A stretch of 64,000 nt of DNA from Paulinella micropora (Eukaryota > Cercozoa > Imbricatea > Euglyphida), in assembly GCA_009731375.1 (NCBI GenBank), contig BJOX01000167.1:202843-266842 (forward strand), written 5' to 3'. Made by a program: the position numbers and the translations under genes. Shown here one piece after another: positions 36,480 through 47,542 of the stretch (positions are counted from its first letter, which is position 1; each line of letters opens with the position of its first letter). The notes beneath the pieces are model-generated. The model saw nothing but the letters and a program-made list of their open reading frames with translations, was not told the DNA's origin and did not search any database.

Positions 36480-37012
36480 AAGGGCAACCTCGTCTTTGGC
36501 AGGGGTACGTGTGAACAGGGCACCAGCCTACCAACCAAGACATCACCGCCGAAAGCCCCTAATCTTCGAGCGCCGCCGAAAGCCCCTAATCTTCGAGCGC
36601 TAGCTTTGACACCATCCAGCAAGACAGGCAAAGCGGCAAAACGCAAATGCGCAAAGAAAATCCCGCCGGACATTACCAACCCTCACAAGGCGCGCAAGGC
36701 GACGAAAGCTTTGCTACCAAAACCAACAGAAAAGAAGCAGGGTAATGAAGGCGGCTCCAGAAACTATGTTACCTGGAAAAATAGTGTGCTGGGCAGGCAA
36801 GCACAAGAGGAGTGCAGGCTACTTCATAAAGATGACGACAAGGTTAAGACCTGTGTCCAAGCTTGGAAAAAGTACAAACTAAAATCAGTCGACAGTATCG
36901 ACGAGATTGAGACCCTCGATCTGAGGAGCGCTGCACGAGTTACGCGATCCGACGCAGTCAAGCGACGAGTAAACTTCGCCACACTCGACAACATAGGTGC
37001 CAGGTTTTGTTT
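36480..37012 (+). CDS. basic exon of the OTU-Ulp1 locus
   Basis: After CTGTCTACAG the frame reads KGNLVFGRGTCEQG, a 27-nt in-frame tandem duplication (PKAPNLRAP twice, 36546-36600), lysine-rich segments that could be nuclear localisation signals (SKTGKAAKRKCAKK, KARKATKALLPK) and a helical tail (NYVTWKNSVLGRQAQEE). A donor (ACATAG, GTGCCAGG) lies near 36994. The phase to the preceding exon at 36409 does not match, so the donor used there is uncertain. Confidence 0.45.
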
Positions 37013-37089
37013 TCTTTAAGCATCTATAAACTCCTTTGAATTGTGTGTGTGCGTGTGTGTGCCGGGGGTGTTTCTCATGAACATGCAAT

Positions 37090-37310
37090 AGCAAGAAGCC
37101 ACGCAAGGATCAGGCTGCAAAATGCAAGGTCCCTGGCATGATGATCATGCATATCATTGACAACACAAATGTTTTTTTATTGTTATTGATCATGTAATGC
37201 AACTGTAAATGTAAGCTTAAGTAAGCATGTATGTGCTCTCGTACTCCAGAAGGATATACCGTTGCAATATTAGGGGAGGGGGGGGGGGGTCGNNNNNNNN
37301 NNAAGCATGG
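37090..37310. other. unresolved exon/intron sequence with gap
   Basis: A possible short exon follows ATGCAATAG at 37091 (QEATQGSGCKMQGPWHDDH). Then come non-coding sequence, a G run (37272-37289) and 10 N (37293-37302), so the upstream part of the methyltransferase exon cannot be read with confidence. Confidence 0.35.
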
Positions 37311-38170
37311 AATAACATGCCGAACTGGCGATGCTACAATTACCAGAGCTTCTCCACTTTCACGTGCGAGAAGTGTCAAGACGAAGCCTGCGATACCCCC
37401 AATCCTGGCATCCTCGTCGACCCGCCAAGTTCATTACTGAAACTTGTCGGACACGGCTGGCGGAAGCTGAGTGACTTTGGCAAAGCCGGAGACGGCTCTC
37501 ACCCCTGGGTATTTACAACCCAAGGCAATATTAACATTGCTGAGTGTAATTCCCGAGGTCATAGGCGGAACGCTCGCATTGGTAGATCTTGGTTGTGGCC
37601 CAGGTACCGAACTTTCCACTTGTCTACCATCTACCACCCTCCACCTCTATCTACCTACTTCTACCTTAGGTCACGTGCTTTGCGTTGCCAAGTCAATGAT
37701 CTTTGCAAAGCTGGCCGGTGTGGAGATCGCAGAGTACCAAGACGTCTTCAACCTCAATTGGAAGAAGTATGGACCGGGGCGCCCGCCGAAGCTACGGTTC
37801 TGTGGAGCAGGGATGCCGAGTTAGGTAACTGGGTTCCCGATGACTGGAAAGATGACCTGGTGGTCTATTTGTTCTGGGCCACGTGGCCCTTAAAATCAAA
37901 ACAAAGAATCATATCTTTGTTATCGAAGTTGCGTCGTCGAATAGCATATATCATGCTAGTAGATAGAAATGACGATCCTGCGGCGCACAGTTTTCTATCC
38001 CACTTCTTCTAGATAGCGGATACTCTGCGGTGGGGTATAAAACAAGACTTCCGATGGGAGGTTCTGGCTCATGCCGGTTTTCCGGCATAGTATTGTGCTC
38101 TCAAGCATATTATAAAACTGCCAAAGTGGAGTTTGTGACGCAAGGAGATCAAGTATATCTCCAAGGCAAG
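37311..38170 (+). CDS. class I SAM-methyltransferase domain of the same locus
   Basis: Exon ending at 37603 has ALVDLGCGPG, the glycine-rich motif I that binds S-adenosylmethionine. Intron 37604-37669 (GTACCG...CCTTAG) joins in phase to HVLCVAKSMIFAKLAGVEIA, whose Glu is in the motif II position. Beyond a probable one-base slip in the G run 37776-37779, DDWKDDLVVYLFWATWPLKS and IAYIMLVDRNDDP fit motif IV and following strands. The motif I to II layout recalls DOT1-like enzymes, but the substrate cannot be inferred. Upstream, WRCYNYQSFSTFTCEKC may be a degenerate zinc finger. A further exon 38013-38170 (acceptor CTTCTTCTAG) ends QGDQVYLQGK. The frame change at about 37468 is unresolved. Confidence 0.55.
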
Positions 38171-38235
38171 GTTTATGCCTCCGTATGTCTTCGTACATTT
38201 AATGTATTCGTCATGTTGGTGCTTTGAATTTACAG

Positions 38236-40319
38236 GCTGAAGTGGTGGCAGAGGGTACCGCCTCCGAGCCTAGCCCGGTACATTCTCCCTGCCTTCTTAT
38301 CTGTTCTGTGTTACATTATATATTAAAATATTATTCAAACTGATGCTTCAAATGTTTGTTGCAGCCCGCAGTGACAGTCGCTTCGAAAGCGGGGCTGGCT
38401 GGAGGCGAGGCTGGAGGCGAGGCCAAGACGGCTGGGCTGGCCGTCTCAGCCTCGCCTCCAGCTAGCCCAGCCGTCTCGGCCTCACCTGCAGCCAGCCCAG
38501 CTCGCCCGTCCCCAGCCAGCCCAGTCTCGGCCTCGCCTCCAGCCAGCCCAGCTGTCTCGTCCTTAGCCAGCACTGCCGTCTCTGCCTCGTCCTCAGCCAG
38601 TCCAGCCGTGCCGTCTTCCAATACTAATCTGGTAAATATACTAACTTGCATTTTCTTTCTATATTTTTCACACTGACACTTCAAAAAAATTTTGTTGCAG
38701 CTGGCAGTGCCGACAGCAACTGCTACGTGGGCCTCGCCTCCAGCCAGCCAAGCTGGCTCACCTGCAACCAGTTCAGCTCGCCCGTCCCCAGCCAGCCCAG
38801 TCTCGGCCTCGCCTCCAGCCAGCCCAGCTGTCTCGTCCTTAGCCAGCACTGCCGTCTCTGCCTCGTCCTCAGCCAGTCCAGCCGTGCCGTCTTCCAAGAC
38901 TAGCCTGGTAAATATACTAACTTGCATTTTCTTTCTATATTTTTCACACTGACACTTCAAATTTTTTTTGCTGCAGCTGGCAGTGCAGACAGCAGCTGCT
39001 ACGGCAGCCGATCGATGTGCGGCCGAGGCGTTTCCTTCTCCTCCCAAATCGGTGGCGCCTCTGCCAGCTGCTTCCTCCCGAACACCTGACTTGGTAAGTT
39101 CTTGTCTGCAGCTTTCCCTTTCGAAATTTTTGTCTTTTTCTTCATTAGGCAACACAATTACAAAATGCGATGTCGCTAGTGGCAAGCCTGTCCCGATCTC
39201 TAGCGTTGATATCGCCGCCGCAATCCCCATGCAGTGGGATTTTTGCCTCAGGTTCAGAGGCAATAAAAAAGGAGCGAGCCCGAGCTCATCCAGGTGGGTG
39301 CTGCGATATATTTTCACTTTGCTACAGCAATACTGACCGAACATCTTTGAGTTGATCGGTTTATTGTGCTGTTCTGTTGATATCAGGATCAAGCGTAATA
39401 GAGGAGATGGTGACCCCTTCCCCCCCAAAAAAACCGAGACTTGCACGCCAGAGAAAAAAGCGAAAGGTTTGCCCAACTGTAAATTTTGATCCGACCCCGG
39501 CCGCGCATGCGGCAGATTCCCCTGCCCCTGCGCGTGCTGCACATGTGCAAGATGGAATGCGATGGATGGAAAGCGTCCCGATGGATGGAACGCGTCACGA
39601 AGCCCTCGTCGGCTGCTATCTACAAGCGACAGCGCGATCGCCCGACTCGCCCAACGCCTTCCGCTTCGCCCGTCCAGGTCGACACTCGCCAGAGGAACGA
39701 ACAGCGCAATGCGCAGCAGCGCCCCGGCCGCGCATGCCGGACGTTCCCCTGCCCCTGCGCATGCTCCACATGTGTATTCTTACCAACGAGCGCCCCTGCC
39801 CCTGCCCCTTCCCCGGCCGCACATACCTCGACCCAAGATGATGCTTCTCACCCTCACCCTGCGAGCGCCCCGGCCGCGCATGCCGGACAATGCCCTGACC
39901 CTACGCATGCTCCACATGTGTATGCTGCTTGCCCTGCGAGCGCCCGTGCCCCTTCCCCGGCCGCACATACCTCGACCCCATCTTTTCCCTGTGTTCCGGG
40001 CGCAGCTTGTGCGTTCACCACTTCGTTCCGCACTGTTCCACCGTGTACAGCGTGTACAGCGCCTTATAGTTTCAACACTTATATGCATTCATCGCCGTAC
40101 GCTGCGACTTGCCCTAGCATGGGATCGCTGCACGCTTTTCCCAGCCACATCCTTCCACGTGCGCACGATTTGTCAGCTGGTCACACTTCGGGCTCGGAAA
40201 GCTACCGTGCCTTCCTTAATTTGCTGAGGGCGCAAAGCAGCATGTCCTGGCGCAATTTTCGTAGTAAGGCCCATGGTGATCGAGTCGTATTTAGGGGTTT
40301 ACCTGAGCGTATATTATGA
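38236..40319 (+). CDS. Pro/Ala/Ser-rich C-terminal exons of the locus
   Basis: Exons 38236-38277, 38365-38631, 38701-38907, 38977-39093, 39149-39293, 39387-39466 and 39516-40319 join in phase and end at TGA 40317-40319. Exons 2 and 3 are tandem copies (SARPSPASPVSASPPASPAV), separated and followed by introns of 69 nt that are almost identical, so exon plus intron was duplicated. Exon 6 carries KKPRLARQRKKRK, a strong nuclear localisation candidate. The last exon repeats a PAAHAG...HAPHVY-type unit three to four times and ends with a helix-rich tail (SESYRAFLNLLRAQSSMSW). Disordered, nuclear and probably regulatory; no domain recognised. Confidence 0.65.
38397..38480. repeat. GC-rich palindromic segment in the Pro/Ala exon
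   Basis: GGCTGGAGGCGAGGC and GCCTCGCCTCCAGC face each other, with CTGGGCTGG/CCAGCCCAG near the centre. The strand switch changes the encoded sequence from Gly/Glu-Ala to Ser-Pro-Ala rich. Confidence 0.6.
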
Positions 40320-40969
40320 ACGACTGGAACCTCTAACTGAAAGATAGCTAGGTAAGAACAATCGGGTTGCCTCGAACGTATATTTCTTATATTTAGAAGT
40401 AGCAGAATTTGCGAAATGCACTGTCATAAGGTTTCATGACATTGCGTTTCGATCAGTGCAAACGATTTTTTGTAATTATGACAACGAATTGCGTGCCTTT
40501 AACATAAAGGCTGTCTGAAGCTGGACTCATCACTTGGTGTTCCACAAGCGACCGTATCGCGTTTCGATAATCAAGTTATAAACAATCAGTTATGCCTTCA
40601 TTAAATTGCCATCAGCATTCCTGCTGCTATTGATGTTAAAGCAGGGAGGTTGGGCACCCGTTGTTTTATTAATATTGGCTGCATCGTGGCACCGCCGTTT
40701 TGATTTGTTTTTATTATATATATAATATTAATATATATCTAGACGGCTATTAATGCCACGGTTATGTCGATAATTGACTCTCACATGCCACTCTCAAACT
40801 GTCAGGCGAGCTTGTGGAGTCACGCCACTAGTTAGTGAATTGATACTTTCAAGTCACTAACTTCCGAACCGTATGGTTTTATCTAGACGGCCGTTAACTG
40901 TTTTATGTCGATAATTGACATGAAACTGTTCAGCGAGCTTGTCACTAGTGGGGAAAGTTGTATCAATAG

Positions 40970-41020
<51 letters not shown>

Positions 41021-41655
41021 GTATCAATAGTAATATACTATCATCGGATATATATATATATATATATATACATATATATAATATACACTCAGGTAACCCA
41101 ACTGAGCCGCAGCAGTATTATAAAAGCCATTAACTTCTTCCTGACGTCAACTTTCAATTGTGACGTTTTGCCGGGCCGGGAACTTTAAGTGATCATCACG
41201 GCACTGACCGTAGTATTATACTAGTGACAAAATAAAATATTATAAATATCATAATATCAGTGGAGTCATCTTGTATTGCAGTCACTAATATTAATACTAC
41301 AAAACTCGTCTCCGTCTATTGATTATGCATGGCTTATTAATATAATGCTTCTCATCCTCACCTTCCCAAAGTCGCTCGATTAACATGTGACTGTAGTCAG
41401 TAAGTTAGGGCAAGTGTCACTGCGTCGAGTCAGGATTTTTTCCAGAGTTAAGTCACCGTGCCACGTTTTATTCATGATATAATATAACATATGTAATCAT
41501 GGAATTAATAATTGTCAATAATTAGCCTGACGGTATTATATTACTTGAATACTAAGGCTGTTAGAATTTAGTAATACTATGACTTCAAAAAGAGAAAAAG
41601 TAAAGCCGCAGAAAACTTGATAAGCAAGACAAAAGTTAAACCAAGTAATAATAGA

Positions 41656-41686
<31 letters not shown>

Positions 41687-42410
41687 AGAAGAAGAAGAAG
41701 AAAAATTAAGGTTACACAGCAATTTTATAAATGATATTAATATTAACTCAGTAACTTCCAATGAAGTAATATTATGGCCGGCCCACCGATATATAATGTC
41801 ACAACTAATGTTTCTGTCTGTCGTTGGGTTACTTTGCTTAGAGATTACGGAGTCCCTATTCATAGGTATTCCTAGTTTTTATGCCGTTAGTATTAGTTAT
41901 TTGTTATTAAATTTCTATTCACGGTAACAATATTATAAGGAGCACAAGGGTTGCTTTACTAGTCATCAATCGGAGGCTACATCACTCATGATCAATGAAA
42001 ATAACCTCTCTTTTGGAAACGGAGGCTCCAGTACCTAGGATACGCAAGTGCCTGTACGCGCGTGTTTTTTGGGGGGGGGGGGGCGAACGTATTGGCAAAT
42101 GGAAGGTTAAATACATGAGTGAAGAAGGACAGCGGAAGGATCATGTATTTAGCAATCCATTTGCCACACACACACACACACACACACACACCTTGACGAA
42201 GGATGAAAGAAGCAAGGAAGGAAGGAAGGAAGAAAGAAGAGGTTACCTTTTGAAGCCATGTCTTGAGCCGAGTGGCTGCTGTGGCGAGCCCTCTTCAAGG
42301 CTCGAGGAAATGTCTAAAGAGGGACGAGGGGTTAATAACAGGAATACATACATAAAATGCATGCAGTTGTACCCACCCTCCTACCGGTACCTGCCAAGCA
42401 ATCAATTAAT

Positions 42411-42444
<34 letters not shown>

Positions 42445-42466
42445 CACTACCACTAAAAATAATAAT

Positions 42467-42499
<33 letters not shown>

Positions 42500-42838
42500 T
42501 ACTAGTAATATGTTTGATCATGAAGGGTAGGTATAAGTATGAGTATGAGTACGAGTATGAAAGGAGGACTACGGGGGTATGAAGAGGTATGCGGGGTATA
42601 AGGGATATAAGTGAGGGTATGCGGGTATAAGAATGAGTATAATAAGTGCGAGAATGAGTGTATGCATATGAGTATGAGTATGAGTGTATGCTTAAGTATG
42701 GGTATAAGGATGAGATTGAGTATGAGAATCAATAAGAGTAAGAGTGTGCACACTAGTATGAGAGCCTCCCCGCTCCCCGACAGCCACCAAAGCCGCAGTT
42801 GCAGCAAAATGCAGAAGTTGAAAAGGGGGCAGAATGTC
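40320..42838. other. intergenic region, no gene recognised
   Basis: AT-rich DNA between two convergent genes. It contains TA dinucleotide runs (40973-41003 and 41050-41082), near-repeats of TCTAGACGGC.GTTAA...GTCGATAATTGAC (about 40737 and 40884), a GAA array (41657-41703), CA (42168-42191), TAC (42411-42494) and degenerate GTATGA hexamers (42530-42760). All ORFs are short or repeat-derived. Confidence 0.6.
42093..42164. repeat. 25-bp inverted repeat
   Basis: GGCAAATGGAAGGTTAAATA at 42093 continues to CATGA, and the reverse complement of 42141-42164 differs at about three positions. The loop is about 23 nt. It may be a 3' end structure or a small foldback repeat. Confidence 0.6.
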
Positions 42839-43143
42839 TTACCTTGTCGGTATCGTCGCTGGCGGAGGCATCCAACGCTCTTGATCAAGGTTCCTTCTTC
42901 CCTTGAACTGGTAAGCCTGAGTGTATTTATGTATGTATGTATGCATGTAATACTATGTATGTATGGATTAGTACCAATTGCTGCAAGTGCGCCGAGGCTG
43001 ATGGATCCGGAGAGGTTGGCGAGTAAGTCGGCGAGGCCGACAGATTCGGATCCGGAGAGGTTGGCGAGTAAATCGGCGACCCAACAGAGGGTGCCGAGGA
43101 AATCGGCGACGGAAGAGAGCGTGGCGAGCCACTAGGAGATATC

Positions 43144-43182
<39 letters not shown>

Positions 43183-43344
43183 GGGAGAAGGGGTGAGGGA
43201 AAGGGCAATACCTTTGCCGGGGTCGCGCGGCTTCCCTTCGGGCGGGTCGGAGGAGTATACGAACGGCTCCGGGAACGCGAACGGCTTCGGGAACGCGAAC
43301 GGCTCCGGGAACGCCGTCGACCACATGCCTTCTGAACCTGGGTG

Positions 43345-43416
<72 letters not shown>

Positions 43417-43521
43417 GAAGAAGAACGGTCCGCGGCCCACGTCTCGTACTCCAATTTTTCCTCCAATTTGTCCACCCTCTCCTCCGCCGTGTCCGCCCTG
43501 CACCGCTCAAACATGAGGTCC

Positions 43522-43589
<68 letters not shown>

Positions 43590-45335
43590 AGAGAGAGAGA
43601 GAGAGAGNNNNNNNNNNTATGAATGGGAAAATGTACTCGATATATATATACATATATATATAATATTATGTATGTATGGATGGATGGAAATATATGTGCG
43701 TATGCATAGCCGCTACCAGCTCCAGCTTGGACAGGTCCTCCCCCAGCTGCGCATTGGCCTCCTTGAGCTTGCGGTTCTACACAGGAAAACACACGTACGT
43801 ACATGTGTATGGCAAGACAGAAGAGCGAGGTACCTCTTCCTCCAGCTTGGTGGACTTCAACACCGCCGCCGCGAGCTTCAACTTCTACACAGGCAAACAC
43901 ACGTACGTACATATACGACAAGACAGAAGAGCGAGGTACTTCTTCCTCCAGCTTTTTTCTTTAGAACGATAGGGCCTCCTGGTCACAAGCAAACATCGCC
44001 AATGTCAGAGCAGTGCAGACAAGACAAACGAGTATTACCTCCTGCATAAACTTCAGCAAGCGGATCTTCTCGCGCCTTTTCTAAAGACAAAATTCAAATA
44101 TAGATGCATATGCATTAGCAAAACAAAAGAACAGCTTACCTCGGTGGACTCTGCCACATTCAGCCTCAAAGCAGTGTTATCCTGCTCCAGGTCGACGATC
44201 CGACCCTCGAGATCCTTGGCATCACTCTTCTGGTGATCGATCTGCTGCAGCGCCTCGGAGAACGCTTCATGGAGGCGCTGCACCTCCTCCTTCTCGGCCT
44301 ACACAACAACGACAGTGCTGCATGCCAGATGGGGTCGACATGGTCACAAGCAAACATCGCCAATGTCAGAGCAGTGCAGACAAGACAAACGAGTTGTACC
44401 TTGTTCTTTTCCTCCAGTACCTTGTTCTTTTCCTCCAGCTTGTGGATTTCCTTGCGCAGGACTTTTCTTTCCTAAAGACACAATTCAAGTATAGATGCAT
44501 ATGCATTGGCAAAACAAAGGATCTGCCTATGGGTTGACATCGCAATGTTACACACATACCTTAATCTTCCAATATTTTTTATTCACCTCGTCGAGGTTTT
44601 TTTGTGCCTAGAGAGAGAGAGAGAGAGAGAGACTCAGAGAGGGGGGGGGGGGGGGGGGGGGGGGGGGNNNNNNNNNNNNNNNNNNNNNNNNNNNNNNNNN
44701 NNNNNNNNNNNNNNNNNNNNNNNNNNNNNNNNNNNNNNNNNNNNNNNNNNNNNNNNNNNNNNNNNNNNNNNNNNNNNNNNNNNNNNNNNNNNNNNNNNNN
44801 NNNNNNNNNNNNNNNNNNNNNNNNNNNNNNNNNNNNNNNNNNNNNNNNNNNNNNNNNNNNNNNNNNNNNNNNNNNNNNNNNNNNNNNNNNNNNNNNNNNN
44901 NNNNNNNNNNNNNNNNNNNNNNNNNNNNNNNNNNNNNNNNNNNNNNNNNNNNNNNNNNNNNNNNNNNNNNNNNNNNNNNNNNNNNNNNNNNNNNNNNNNN
45001 NNNNNNNNNNNNNNNNNNNNNNNNNNNNNNNNNNNNNNNNNNNNNNNNNNNNNNNNNNNNNNNNNNNNNNNNNNNNNNNNNNNNNNNNNNNNNNNNNNNN
45101 NNNNNNNNNNNNNNNNNNNNNNNNNNNNNNNNNNNNNNNNNNNNNNNNNNNNNNNNNNNNNNNNNNNNNNNNNNNNNNNNNNNNNNNNNNNNNNNNNNNN
45201 NNNNNNNNNNNNNNNNNNGGGGGGGGGGGGGGGGGGGGGGGGGGGGGCGGGGAGTTATGCAGACAGGCAGGCAAATAGGCAGGCGACAAGCAGGCAGTCC
45301 TATAATATCTGTGCAGTAGTAGTAGTAGTAGTAGC

Positions 45336-45378
<43 letters not shown>

Positions 45379-45560
45379 AAGACAAGAACGGCTTACCTTT
45401 TTGCACTCTCGCTTCTTTTCCTCAATTTCCTTGTTTCGGGGGTGGAGAAGTCATGCAGACAGGCAGTCACGCAACCATTTAAGCGGGCGGACAGGCAGGC
45501 AAATAGCCGGGCGGCAAGCAGGCAGTCCTATAATATCTTTGCAGTAGTAGTAGTAGTAGC

Positions 45561-45606
<46 letters not shown>

Positions 45607-45818
45607 AACACAAGAAAGGCTTACCACCTGAAGTCTCCAGATTGTTGATGCGTACTCGTTCCTATCGCGTGTGGTAGGTAGTCGGTGGATAGGTAGTCGG
45701 TAGGTAGGTAGATAGTTAGGTACGTAAGTAGGTAGGTTAGATAGATAGATAGATAGCTAGATAGCTATCTAGCTATCTATCTATCTATCTAACCTGTAGG
45801 TAGATAGATAGTTAGATG

Positions 45819-45862
<44 letters not shown>

Positions 45863-46160
45863 CAGAGGTAGAGATTGAGATGGGCGTACTTTTGTCCTTC
45901 GAGGCTTCTTTGCCTCACTGTCTTTCTACAGACATATATACATATATGGATACATAGATACATACAAACACACACACACACACAACACAATACACACCCT
46001 TAGACCCTGGACTTCGTCGTCCAGTTCCCATTTGTCATGCTCGAGCTCGCGCCTATCGCGTGTGGTAGGTAGGTAGGTGGGTACGTAGGTAGGTAGGTAG
46101 ATATATAGATATGTAGTAGGTAGGTAGGTCGGTAGGTAGGTAGATGGTTAGGTAGACAAG

Positions 46161-46204
<44 letters not shown>

Positions 46205-46713
46205 GATAGAGATGGGCGTACATTCGATCTTCGAGGCGCTTGTTCTCCTTCCTCTCGGCCTACAGACATATATACATACATACATACAAACAGACACACA
46301 CACACACACACATAACACAATACACACCATGTTGTCCCCTGCAGCACGCCCAGCTGTATGAGAGTATATTGCAAAAGGTATTCACTAGAGCCTATTGCAA
46401 AACCTTTTGCCTCAACAACGGATTTGAGTGCAACTAGTGGGGAACACGGTAAGGCAGAGAGCGTTTCTGGATGGGAAGGCAGGTCATGTATGTTTTCGTG
46501 TAATGTTTTGCCCTGTCTTACCATCCAGTAACGTGAGAAAATGGTAATGGGGTAGATATCGCATACACACATATTATTATATAAATACATAGATACATAC
46601 ATACTATTACACACATACCTCGAACAACGGCCACACCGCATCGCGAGTGGTGTTTTTCTTGGCCAGATTCTCCAGCGTCCTTTTCTATACATAGAGAGAG
46701 AGGNNNNNNNNNN

Positions 46714-46752
<39 letters not shown>

Positions 46753-46768
46753 GAGTATCTGTGCCTGC

Positions 46769-46820
<52 letters not shown>

Positions 46821-47053
46821 TTTGCCAAAACAAAAGAAAGGCTTACCTCGTCCAACTCCGCCTCCGCATCCCCTTTGTCAGTTGGACTCTCCTCGTCGAC
46901 GTCCTCCTACTCGTCCTCGGAGTCCTCGTCCTCCTCCTCCTCCTTCTCGTCCTCCTCCTCCTCCTGCTCGTCCTCCTCCTCCTGCTCGTCCTCCTCCTCC
47001 TGCTCGTCCTTCTCCTCCTGCTCGCCGAGAGTGGCCTGGACCTTTTCGATTTC
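42839..47053 (-). CDS. coiled-coil protein with RS domain and CTD-like heptads, about 17 exons
   Basis: Minus-strand exons with GT...AG borders: 47053-46847 (EIEKVQATLG, acidic), 46684-46619, 46259-46222, 46052-45998, 45925-45890, 45661-45625, 45429-45397, gap, 44607-44561, 44473-44400, 44298-44141, about 44081-44040, 43957-43937, 43885-43831, 43776-43716, 43512-about 43445, 43337-43212, 43142-42975 and 42907-42839. The middle exons are Lys/Glu/Leu-rich heptad sequence (HKLEEKNKVLEEKNK; EEVQRLHEAFSEALQQ). Exon 43337-43212 is an RS domain (RRRSRSRSRS...). Exon 43142-42975 holds IYSPTSPD and TYSPTSPD. The last ends PATIPTR and TAA. RS domains act in splicing and nuclear assemblies. An in-frame TAG at 46909-46907, one phase mismatch at 45625 and a 551-N gap remain. 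A possible first exon, MSRSDS, starts at 47408. Confidence 0.65.
43350..43440. repeat. (TAA)n in an intron of the coiled-coil gene
   Basis: About 70 bp of TAA on the plus strand between the coiled-coil exon and the RS exon. GA arrays occupy neighbouring introns (43147-43178 and 43523-43607). Confidence 0.9.
44668..45218. other. assembly gap of 551 N between G homopolymers
   Basis: Flanked by about 27 G on the left and about 29 G on the right. At least one exon of the coiled-coil gene may be hidden here. ORFs that span it are not real. Confidence 0.99.
45220..46260. repeat. duplicated intron segments with TAG and GATA/GGTA repeats
   Basis: Two intron segments share GGCAGGCAAATAG, GCAAGCAGGCAGTCCTATAA and a TAGTAG run (about 45264-45379 and 45490-45605); a third partial copy is at 47106-47150. 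Two others share CTATCGCGTGTGGTAGGTAG, GATA arrays and GAGATGGGCGTAC (45661-45890 and 46052-46221). Exon-intron units were therefore duplicated together. Confidence 0.75.
46448..46543 (-). repeat. dispersed repeat, blocks in order B-A
   Basis: Reverse-complement copies of both blocks found at 34919-34998 (GGTAAGGCAGAGAGCGTTTC and CATGTATGTTTTCG...AACGTGAGAAAA), but with a 16-nt spacer and swapped order. It lies in an intron of the coiled-coil gene. Confidence 0.65.
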
Positions 47054-47164
47054 CTACATACAGAGAGAGAAGGGGGTCGGGTAGGGGGGGGGGGGGNNNN
47101 NNNNNNGCAGCAAGCAGGCAGTCCTATAATATCTGTGCCTGCTAGTAGTGGTAGTAGGAACAAC

Positions 47165-47165
47165 T

Positions 47166-47202
<37 letters not shown>

Positions 47203-47293
47203 GAAGAGGAGAGAGGGAGGGAGGGGGTCTATAATTTTATGACTCGTAAAGCTGAAGAGAGGGAAAGTGCAAGAAGTATGAATGTAAGTACGT

Positions 47294-47333
<40 letters not shown>

Positions 47334-47334
47334 A

Positions 47335-47386
<52 letters not shown>

Positions 47387-47395
47387 CTACGGAGT
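47165..47395. repeat. (GA)n arrays
   Basis: GA runs at about 47168-47200 and 47295-47386 with AGAGGGAGGG spacers. They separate the coiled-coil gene from the Gypsy-like element. Confidence 0.9.
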
Positions 47396-47542
47396 CCGAT
47401 CGCGACATGATGCTTGTAAGATCTCACAATGCGTGAACTTACCGCGGACAGCAATTTATCCGAAGGAAACAGCCATGTGTGGAGTGTGTCTATCTATCTA
47501 CCTACCTACCTAATTACGCGCACACAGAACCGCGACAATGGT

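Noticed and set aside
37363-37411. RanBP2-type zinc finger before the methyltransferase
   Set aside because: WRCYNYQSFSTFTCEKC has only part of the required Cys spacing and lacks the conserved Asn; mentioned only as a possibility.
42975-43142. RNA polymerase II largest subunit
   Set aside because: Only two CTD-like heptads are present, on a coiled-coil/RS protein, with no polymerase domain.
44506-45648. ORFs spanning the 551-N gap (also those at 62677-63646)
   Set aside because: Most of the translation is unknown residues and homopolymer; not evidence of coding.
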